Shown here: piece after piece, positions 6,887 through 12,469 of the stretch | Numbering within the stretch: the stretch's first letter is position 1 | Layout of the letters: every line of letters starts with the position of its first letter | DNA from: an uncultured Fusobacteriaceae bacterium | GTDB lineage: Bacteria > Fusobacteriota > Fusobacteriia > Fusobacteriales > Fusobacteriaceae | Assembly (NCBI GenBank): GCA_947072715.1 | Contig: CAMTJB010000011.1 | Span: forward strand, 1-12,469 | Direction: 5' to 3' | DNA: 12,469 nucleotides | Notes under the pieces: model-generated | What the model was told of the DNA's origin: nothing | Seen by the model: only the letters and a program-made list of their open reading frames with translations | Databases searched by the model: none | Position numbers and translations under genes: made by a program

Positions 6887-8281
6887 TTAGCTCATTTTAA
6901 AATCTAATCCGTATTTTCTAATCTTCTCATAAAGAGTTGTTCTTCCAATACCTAATAATTTAGATGTTTCTTGCTTATTCCATCTTGTCTTTTGTAATGC
7001 AATAGCAATTACTACTCTTTCAACATCTTCTAAAGCATAAATCTCTTGCTCTAAAATATCTTTAAGAGGTCCAACTCCTATTACAGTTCTATTTTCTATA
7101 GTATCTGATTTCATTTTTATCTCAAGAGGTAAATCTTCAACATCAATTACTCTATCATTTGATAAAATAACCATTCTTTCTACCATATTTTTTAATTCTC
7201 TAATATTTCCAGGATATGAGTACTCTAACATATATTTCATAGCCTCTCCAGATATTACTGGCATCTCTCTATGTAACTCTTTCATAATTTTATTTAAGAA
7301 GTAATTTGCTAAAATAGGTATATCTTCTTTTCTATCTCTTAATGATGGCGCTTCAATTGGGAAAGCTGTTAGTCTGTGATATAAATCCTTTCTAAATCTT
7401 CCTTTTTCAGTTTCATCTTTTAAATCTTTGTTAGTAGAAACTATAAATCTCACGTTAATTCTACGAGATTTATTTCCACCAACTCTTCTAAATTCTCCAT
7501 ATTCTATTACTCTTAAAAGTTTTGCTTGAGCTTTTAAATCCATAGCTGATATCTCATCTAAGAATATAGTCCCTCCATCGCACTCTTCTAAAAGTCCTTT
7601 TTTATTAGATGTTGCTCCTGAAAAAGCTCCTTTTTCATAACCAAACAACTCTCTTTCTATACTTTCTTCTGGTAATGATGCACAACTAATTGTTACGAAA
7701 GGTGCCTTTCTTCTATCACTTTTTTTATAGATTTCTTTAGCTATTAATTCTTTTCCAGTTCCATTTTCCCCTGTTACTAAAACAGTTAAGTCACTTTCTG
7801 CAACTTTCTCTATTAAAGTCTTAACCTCTCTGATTTTTATAGATTGACCTATAATTTCATTTTTTTCTTCAGTTTCTTGAAGTTTCTCTTCTAATTTTTT
7901 CTTTTCTTTTAAAACCTCTAAAGATTTTAAAGCTGGAACTATAATTTTATTTATCTCTTTATGTTGTACTGGTTTTACAACGTAGTTATATATTTCAGCA
8001 TCTCTTAAATCTTGGATTACGCTATCCTTTTCTTCATCTAAAAGTCCAATAATTACGAAGTCTTTTCCTACACCATTAAGTTTTCTTTTTGCTTCTGAAA
8101 AGTTGAACCATGTTAAATGTTCATCTAATAATATAACATCAAAATCACTTTCTCTTAACATATCTAATCCATCTAGTAAATTGTTAAATGTGATTACCTC
8201 ATAGTAATCTGACAACTCTTTTCTTATTTGTTTTAAAGTCTCTTTTCTTTCCGCTATTGCTAAAATCGCACTTTTATTCAT
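6887..8281 (-). CDS. NtrC-family sigma-54 activator with atypical receiver
   Basis: This is a bacterial enhancer-binding protein that would use ATP to remodel sigma-54 RNA polymerase. It has 464 aa and three domains. The receiver (about 4-120) keeps the phospho-acceptor D53 and K103. The acidic pair is A10-E11, the switch Thr is L80, and the MPxxDG motif after D53 is absent. A coiled-coil linker (about 120-142) leads to the AAA+ domain (about 143-370): Walker A GENGTGKE (171-178), sigma-54 loop GAFSGA (218-223, Ser for the usual Thr), Walker B GGTIFLDE (236-243), arginine-finger segment RFRKDLYHRL (295-304) and sensor II GNIREL (358-363). A Fis-type helix-turn-helix lies at about 435-459. No histidine kinase is adjacent, so it is an orphan here. 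Its GGAGG is 13 nt from the ATG. Targets cannot be told; no -24/-12 site was found in the window's intergenic DNA. Confidence 0.95.
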   Translation of the reverse strand: MNKSAILAIAERKETLKQIRKELSDYYEVITFNNLLDGLDMLRESDFDVILLDEHLTWFNFSEAKRKLNGVGKDFVIIGLLDEEKDSVIQDLRDAEIYNYVVKPVQHKEINKIIVPALKSLEVLKEKKKLEEKLQETEEKNEIIGQSIKIREVKTLIEKVAESDLTVLVTGENGTGKELIAKEIYKKSDRRKAPFVTISCASLPEESIERELFGYEKGAFSGATSNKKGLLEECDGGTIFLDEISAMDLKAQAKLLRVIEYGEFRRVGGNKSRRINVRFIVSTNKDLKDETEKGRFRKDLYHRLTAFPIEAPSLRDRKEDIPILANYFLNKIMKELHREMPVISGEAMKYMLEYSYPGNIRELKNMVERMVILSNDRVIDVEDLPLEIKMKSDTIENRTVIGVGPLKDILEQEIYALEDVERVVIAIALQKTRWNKQETSKLLGIGRTTLYEKIRKYGLDFKMS

Positions 8282-8294
8282 AAATTTGTCACAT

Positions 8295-8299
8295 CCTCC
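8295..8299 (-). promoter_or_regulatory. Ribosome binding site of the activator, long spacing
   Basis: GGAGG lies 13 nt before the ATG at 8281, longer than the 5-7 nt at the rpoD, sigma-like and foldase genes. No in-frame ATG, GTG or TTG lies between it and the ATG, so the start stands but initiation may be weak. Confidence 0.55.
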
Positions 8300-8338
8300 T
8301 GTTTTAGAAATTTTTCCTTGTTTTAATCATTTACATGT

Positions 8339-8367
8339 ATTATATTAGTTTTTTTCTTTTTTTTCAA
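8339..8367 (-). promoter_or_regulatory. Consensus promoter of the sigma-54 activator gene
   Basis: Read leftward, TTGAAA (8367-8362), a 17-nt spacer and a perfect TATAAT (8344-8339) are present, with A-rich tracts upstream of the -35 that could act as an UP element. The leader is about 50 nt. A short inverted repeat, TTCAA/TTGAA (8363-8367, 8376-8380), overlaps the -35. Confidence 0.75.
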
Positions 8368-8436
8368 TACTTTTTTTGAACATTTTTTTTATTTTCTGCT
8401 TTTCTTCTCTTTTTTGCGGATTTAAATATATAACAG

Positions 8437-8465
8437 TTTATTTTTTATTATATTTATGGTAAAAT
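8437..8465 (+). promoter_or_regulatory. Likely promoter of the divergent pair
   Basis: An extended -10, TGGTAAAAT (TAAAAT at 8460-8465), lies 17 nt after a poor -35, TTTATT (8437-8442). Transcription would start near 8472. It is weaker than the leftward promoter in the same intergenic region, and the -35 may be a chance match. Confidence 0.5.
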
Positions 8466-8508
8466 TTTTTCTATCATTACAGCTATTTTAATTAGGAGTG
8501 TAAATATC

Positions 8509-9213
8509 ATGAAAAAAACTAAAGAACTTGCTTTTCTAAATTTTTTAAAACATACAACGCCAAATATAGTAGATTTTCAAAATAGTCATGTTACTTTTTC
8601 TATACTTGAACTTGAAAGCAAAATGGACTTAGATAAAGAAACTATCTCTGATTTTCTTAATCAGTTAAAGCAACATAATTTTTTAGACATAACAGAACTT
8701 TCAAAAGATACTTTTGATATCCATTTTCATGTAACTTATAATACACTTATGGATTTTATTAATCCTCATGATATTGATGAAATTTTAGAAGAAATTTATT
8801 ACTTTATTATGAAGTATTCAAAGGAATTAAATTTTGATTTTGTTAGTAAGTCACTATTTGAGTCAACAAAGGTAGTATATCCTTTATTACAAAAAGATCC
8901 AAACTATGATCTTTCTCCTATTATTAGAGAATCATTAAAAAATCTTTCAAAAAAGGCTCATATAGAATTTTATATTTCTAAATTACTATTTTCTTTTGCT
9001 GATAAAATAGAAGATGAAGATCAAAAAATTTATGAAAACATATTTTATTATTTTTTAACTTTACCTTTTGAAGATAATCCTTTTTTAACAACACTGTTTC
9101 TTTCTAAATTATTTATTCAGATAGAAGCTATGAATAAAGGTGTAACTTGGGACAAAGTTTTAGATTTTAACTGTGACACTACAGTTACTGAACTCGAGAA
9201 AATTTTTAACTAA
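8509..9213 (+). CDS. Unrecognised protein with possible N-terminal winged helix
   Basis: I do not recognise this 234-aa protein. Residues about 29-60 look like a helix-turn-helix or winged-helix unit: FSILELESKMDLDKETIS followed by FLNQLKQHNFLDIT, a pattern of 'segment, turn, recognition helix, then strand'. The rest (about 75-234) looks largely helical and is rich in Phe, Tyr, Leu, Asp and Lys, with no Cys cluster, signal peptide or clear membrane segment. The ATG at 8509 follows AGGAG at 10-nt spacing. It is transcribed divergently from the sigma-54 activator and lies 23 nt before a phosphatase gene, probably in the same operon. A transcription-regulator role is a guess from the N-terminus only. 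Codon use matches its neighbours, so there is no sign of recent transfer. Confidence 0.75.
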   Translation: MKKTKELAFLNFLKHTTPNIVDFQNSHVTFSILELESKMDLDKETISDFLNQLKQHNFLDITELSKDTFDIHFHVTYNTLMDFINPHDIDEILEEIYYFIMKYSKELNFDFVSKSLFESTKVVYPLLQKDPNYDLSPIIRESLKNLSKKAHIEFYISKLLFSFADKIEDEDQKIYENIFYYFLTLPFEDNPFLTTLFLSKLFIQIEAMNKGVTWDKVLDFNCDTTVTELEKIFN

Positions 9214-9236
9214 TAAGGAAAGGAGTAATTAATTTT

Positions 9237-9866
9237 ATGATAAAAATATATTTTGTTAGACATGGGCAAACACAATGGAACAAAGAAGGGAAGTTTCAAG
9301 GATCACTTAACTCCCCTTTAACAGAAGAAGGAGTTAGTCAAGCAAATAGACTTGCTAATAAGTTGGAAAGCATAAACTTTTCCTTTGATAAAGTTTATTC
9401 ATCTCCTTTAGGAAGAGCTTTTAACACTGCTGAACTAATCACTCAGTATAAGAAAAATATTACACCTATAAGCGAATTTAGAGAAATATCTGTTGGAAAT
9501 ATGGAAGGAGTTATTTTCCAAGAGTTTAAAACTAATTTTCCAGACGAATATCATAATTTTTTCCACAATCCAACTATGTACAACCCAGAAAAAATTAATG
9601 GAGAATCTTTCCCTTCTCTTATGGAAAGAATTGAATTAGGATTAAAGAAAATTGTTGAAGAAAACCAATGTAACTCTAACGTATTAGTTGTTACACATGG
9701 TATAGCTTTAAGAGGTATTATTAGCTACATAAAAACTAATAGTCTTTCTATTGAAAGATTTGTTGAAGCTCCTGTTCCTGAAAATACAAGTGTTACAACA
9801 ATAGTTTACAAAGATGGAAAATTCTCTATTGAAGATTTTTCAAACATAGACCATTTACAAGACTAA
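9237..9866 (+). CDS. Histidine phosphatase (phosphoglycerate mutase-like family)
   Basis: This is a branch-1 histidine phosphatase superfamily member of 209 aa, the usual size for the GpmB/PhoE/CobC-type cytoplasmic group. The catalytic RHG motif is at R8-H9-G10 within FVRHGQTQWN; H9 would be the phosphorylated residue. Other active-site residues are R60 (in SSPLGRA, 55-61), E83 (in REI, 82-84) and H154 (in VTHGIALRG, 152-160). The short length and lack of the dPGM insertions argue for a broad phosphatase or alpha-ribazole phosphatase rather than glycolytic mutase, but the substrate cannot be read from sequence. No cobalamin gene is nearby. The ATG at 9237 has AGGAAAGGAG about 11 nt upstream. 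It follows the hypothetical gene by 23 nt and ends about 100 nt before a strong terminator. Confidence 0.93.
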   Translation: MIKIYFVRHGQTQWNKEGKFQGSLNSPLTEEGVSQANRLANKLESINFSFDKVYSSPLGRAFNTAELITQYKKNITPISEFREISVGNMEGVIFQEFKTNFPDEYHNFFHNPTMYNPEKINGESFPSLMERIELGLKKIVEENQCNSNVLVVTHGIALRGIISYIKTNSLSIERFVEAPVPENTSVTTIVYKDGKFSIEDFSNIDHLQD

Positions 9867-9964
9867 ACACTTCTAAATAAAATAAGTATAACTATTTAAA
9901 TTAAAACATCTGTTGAACATATATTCAAATAACTGATAACTACTTTTAAGTATTTAATATAGAT

Positions 9965-9997
9965 AAAAAGAGGTAACTTTAAAAGTTACCTCTTTTT
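9965..9997. terminator. Bidirectional terminator between convergent genes
   Basis: A perfect stem of about 14 bp (9965-9978 with 9984-9997) has a short AT loop. The stem has A5 at one end and T5 at the other, so it ends with a U tract in either direction. It serves both the phosphatase transcript (rightward) and the moeA fusion (leftward, stop at 10001). The stretch 9867-9964 before it shows nothing else. Confidence 0.9.
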
Positions 9998-10000
9998 ATT

Positions 10001-11896
10001 TTAAAATTTAATAAGATCTCCAGAATTATCTAAATCATAACCTTGCATTTTAGATATTATAAATTTGAAATAATCAGATTTTAAAAACTGAATAAACTCT
10101 ACTACATTATGTTTTTCAATATCCTCATTTCTAACTAAAAAATCATACTCTTCATACTTAAGAGGTATAAAATCTAATCCTGTAATTGTTGCTGCCTCTT
10201 TAATTCCTAGCCCTGCTGTTGCAATTTCAGATTTAATTGCCATAGCAACTTCAAGATGAGTCGTTAACTCTCTCTCATAACCACATATTTTAACACTGCT
10301 AATATTTTCCTCTTTTAAAAAATAATCTAGTAGAATTCTAGTCCCTGCCCCTCTCTGTCTATTGGCAAATACTACCCCATCTTTTACTAAATCTTTTATA
10401 GATAAAATATTTAGTGGATTTCCTTTCTCTACAATTATTCCCTGTTCTCTTTTTACACCTTTTATTAAAGAGACTTCCCCTTCAGAAAAATATTTTTTTA
10501 TAATGTCTATATTATAAAGTCCCGACTCTTCATTTAAAATATGGATAGGGGCTATATGTGTATTTTTATTTTTTATTGCAAGAACTCCTCCAAAACTTCC
10601 AACATGTGTTGATACTAACTTTATTTTGTCAGAAATATGTTCCATGATTATGTCATGACTACCTATAGATACTAAATAGTCTTTTATCTCTTCTATAGGT
10701 TTTAATAATCTTATATTTACAATTGTTTTGTTAGATATCCCCTCTACATTTTTAGGAACTTCTAAAATTCCATCAGCTTTAACTAAGCTCATAGTAATTC
10801 CTGCTCCTCTTGATAAAGGAGTTGCAACTAATTTATCCCCTATATAGCTTAAAGACACTCTTACATACTCTTTAAATTTTAATGATGATACTACATTCTT
10901 TGAAAGTTCTGCTTGAATATATTCGCTTTTTTTCTCCACTAAAGACAACTTCTCTATAAATGGTTTAAGAAAAATCTCCAAAGATAAAAATGCCGAAACA
11001 GGATACCCTGGTATTCCTAAAATAAGTTTGTTTTTAATTTTTCCTAATATTGTAGGCTTTCCTGGTTTTATTGCTATTCCATGAATAATAACTTCACCTA
11101 ACTCCTCAATAACGCTCTTTGAAAAATCTTTACTTCCTGCTGATGAACCTGCATTAATAATTATAATGTCATACTTATCAACAGCTTCCATTATTTTATC
11201 TTTTAAGCTATCAATATTATCATTTGATTTAGGAAGAATAGTTGGGACTCCATTCCACTCTTCTATCATTGATGAAAACATATATGAATTTGAATCAATA
11301 ACCTTTTTTTCTCTACTTTGAAAATCAGAATTGAAAATATCAATAACTTCATCACCTGTAGGTATTATTCCAACTGTTGGTTTTTTTATAACTTCAATTT
11401 CTGTAATTCCTGCTGATATTAGAGCAGCTAAATCTTGAGGTTGAATCAGATGATTCTCCTTTAGGATCATCTCACCTTGAACTATATCTTCCCCTATTAC
11501 TCTAACATGTTGCCAAGGTTTTGCACTTTTGTATATTTTTACACTATTTTCATCTACAGGAATAACTTCTTCAATCATTATTACTGTATCACCTTTTTTA
11601 TAATCTAAAGCTTCTCCTGTATTAACATATGAAAAATTATCCTTATTTAAAAAAACTGGTTCCACCTCTGTTGCATGAGATGTTAACTCTGAAAATAGAA
11701 ATATTCCATCCATTGCACTAGCTGAATAACTAGGGGATGAACTCTCTGCAAAAATAGATTTGGCCACTACTCTTTTACAACAATTTTTCACAGATATTTT
11801 TTCTGTTTTTGTCGAAAATCTTATATTATCTTCAAGTATTTTTAATGCCTCTTCCAATTCTGTGTTATCAATATATATATTTCGCTCTCTACTCAT
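10001..11896 (-). CDS. moeA: MoeA fused to a periplasmic-binding-protein-like domain
   Basis: This is a molybdopterin molybdenumtransferase fused to a ligand-binding module, 631 aa against about 400 for MoeA alone. The MoeA part (1 to about 400) has SAMDG (60-64; catalytic-site D63), IPTGDEV (178-184), the MoCF motif AGSSAGSKD (249-257; D257), IKPGKPT (276-282) and GIPGYPVSAF (294-303), then the C-terminal beta-barrel. MoeA inserts molybdate, or tungstate, into adenylylated molybdopterin in the cytoplasm. The second part (about 403-625) fits the PBP-like domain also described as a LysR substrate-binding-like fold, with HVGSFGGVLAI (431-441) and ANRQRGAGTRILLDYFL (511-527). It has no signal peptide, so it would act in the cytoplasm, perhaps sensing or delivering oxyanion; that role is inference. 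The start at 11896 has AAAGGTG upstream and overlaps the preceding moeA by 8 nt. Confidence 0.92.
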   Translation of the reverse strand: MSRERNIYIDNTELEEALKILEDNIRFSTKTEKISVKNCCKRVVAKSIFAESSSPSYSASAMDGIFLFSELTSHATEVEPVFLNKDNFSYVNTGEALDYKKGDTVIMIEEVIPVDENSVKIYKSAKPWQHVRVIGEDIVQGEMILKENHLIQPQDLAALISAGITEIEVIKKPTVGIIPTGDEVIDIFNSDFQSREKKVIDSNSYMFSSMIEEWNGVPTILPKSNDNIDSLKDKIMEAVDKYDIIIINAGSSAGSKDFSKSVIEELGEVIIHGIAIKPGKPTILGKIKNKLILGIPGYPVSAFLSLEIFLKPFIEKLSLVEKKSEYIQAELSKNVVSSLKFKEYVRVSLSYIGDKLVATPLSRGAGITMSLVKADGILEVPKNVEGISNKTIVNIRLLKPIEEIKDYLVSIGSHDIIMEHISDKIKLVSTHVGSFGGVLAIKNKNTHIAPIHILNEESGLYNIDIIKKYFSEGEVSLIKGVKREQGIIVEKGNPLNILSIKDLVKDGVVFANRQRGAGTRILLDYFLKEENISSVKICGYERELTTHLEVAMAIKSEIATAGLGIKEAATITGLDFIPLKYEEYDFLVRNEDIEKHNVVEFIQFLKSDYFKFIISKMQGYDLDNSGDLIKF

Positions 11897-12469
11897 TTAA
11901 CCACACCTTTATAGATTCATTTTTATAAACCCCTTCCCTATGAGGAGGAATAACTATATATCCATCACTTTGAATTAAAGGTTTTACCATGGATGACTTA
12001 CTGTATACAGGATATACTTTTATGCATTGTTTCCCTTCAATAGTTTCTATCTCTGTTTTTACATTTATAACAACACTCTTACCAGGATCCCCAAAAATAT
12101 TCTCGCCAATTTCTCCTATAATAAATCTATTTTCTTTTTTTAAAATTTTATCTAATACTATTCTAAATACAGTAATTGCTGATTGAGGGTGACCAGGTAG
12201 TCCTAAAATTATTTTTTCTTTAGCTTTTGCTATAATTGTGGGTTTTCCCGGTTTTATTGAAATCCCATGAACTAAAATTTTACCACTATTTCCCAGTATA
12301 GCTTTCTCTGTATAATCCATAACTCCAACTGAACTTCCTCCAGAAATAATTACTATATCACTACATTGAATCCCTTCCCTTATCTGTTCCTCCAATAATG
12401 AAAGATTATCTTTTAGCAATATTTTTTTTACTACTATCCCCATATTTTGTTCAATCATAGCCTTAAGGG
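11889..12469 (-). CDS. moeA: Molybdopterin molybdenumtransferase MoeA (N-terminus outside window)
   Basis: This is the C-terminal half of a conventional MoeA. Its reading frame stays open to the right edge (codons for L-K-A precede the Met at 12458), so that Met is internal and the true start lies beyond the window. Counting from that Met, visible motifs are SGGSSVGVMDYT (39-50), SIKPGKPTIIAK (67-78) and LGLPGHPQSAI (85-95). Domain IV follows, with MVKPLIQSDGYIVIPPH (157-173). The catalytic half that carries the MDG motif is not seen. It lacks the PBP-like extension of the gene that follows it and ends with a standard MoeA tail at TAG (11889-11891). The 8-nt overlap with the fusion gene implies co-translation. 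Two MoeA paralogues in tandem may divide molybdate and tungstate, or two steps, between them; that is inference. Confidence 0.93.
   Translation of the reverse strand, partial: LKAMIEQNMGIVVKKILLKDNLSLLEEQIREGIQCSDIVIISGGSSVGVMDYTEKAILGNSGKILVHGISIKPGKPTIIAKAKEKIILGLPGHPQSAITVFRIVLDKILKKENRFIIGEIGENIFGDPGKSVVINVKTEIETIEGKQCIKVYPVYSKSSMVKPLIQSDGYIVIPPHREGVYKNESIKVWLNE

Noticed and set aside
8282..8508. Search for a sigma-54 (-24/-12, TGGC...TTGC) promoter near the activator gene
   Set aside because: No GG/GC pair at the right spacing was seen here or in the other intergenic regions of the window.
9913..9928. Small inverted repeat TTGAA/TTCAA after the phosphatase gene
   Set aside because: The arms are only 5 nt in AT-rich DNA downstream of a coding region, so a chance occurrence is likely.
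11989..12186. Rightward 65-aa open frame
   Set aside because: It is antisense to the moeA C-terminus, hydrophobic only because of the opposite strand's codons; no initiation signals.
1..12469. Mobile element, CRISPR, prophage, toxin-antitoxin or other defence system
   Set aside because: No repeats, transposase, integrase, spacer array or unusual base composition was seen; the gene content is chromosomal housekeeping.

Overview
This window is chromosomal core-genome DNA from a very AT-rich bacterium. By inference it is a member of the Fusobacteriota (Fusobacterium, Cetobacterium or Ilyobacter type). The reasons are the dnaG-rpoD-nif3 order, AGA as the main arginine codon, A/T-ending codons, strong GGAGG ribosome sites, near-consensus sigma-70 promoters, and an inner-membrane-anchored parvulin foldase of the kind found in double-membraned cells. 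A low-GC Bacillota origin is the main alternative. No mobile element, CRISPR array, rRNA or tRNA was seen.

Layout. Positions 1-4842 hold a leftward macromolecular-synthesis operon. A consensus promoter at 4814-4842 drives dnaG (primase), then rpoD (housekeeping sigma factor, with an unusually long charged linker), a degenerate sigma-70-like protein, and a Nif3-family metalloprotein cut by the left edge. The sigma-like gene overlaps nif3 by ATGA. A hairpin separates rpoD from the last two genes and may reduce their expression. Positions 4912-6861 hold a leftward single-gene unit for a membrane-anchored SurA/PpiD-like peptidyl-prolyl isomerase, with its own promoter(s) and terminator. Positions 6844-8367 hold a leftward single-gene unit for an NtrC-type sigma-54 activator with an atypical receiver domain. 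A divergent rightward pair follows (8437-9997): an unrecognised protein with a possible N-terminal winged helix, then a histidine phosphatase. Their transcript ends at a strong bidirectional hairpin. Right of it, two overlapping leftward moeA-family genes run to the window edge (10001-12469): a MoeA fused to a C-terminal periplasmic-binding-protein-like domain, and a conventional MoeA whose N-terminus is outside the window.

How the genes fit together. The left block joins replication priming with transcription initiation. The right block inserts molybdenum or tungsten into molybdopterin. The middle holds envelope protein folding and a sigma-54 regulator whose targets cannot be read from this window. 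The most unusual gene is the sigma-like one at 701-1477. It keeps sigma regions 1.2 to 2.2, which contact core RNA polymerase, but has lost the residues for promoter melting, -10 reading and -35 reading. It may be a core-binding modulator rather than a true sigma factor.
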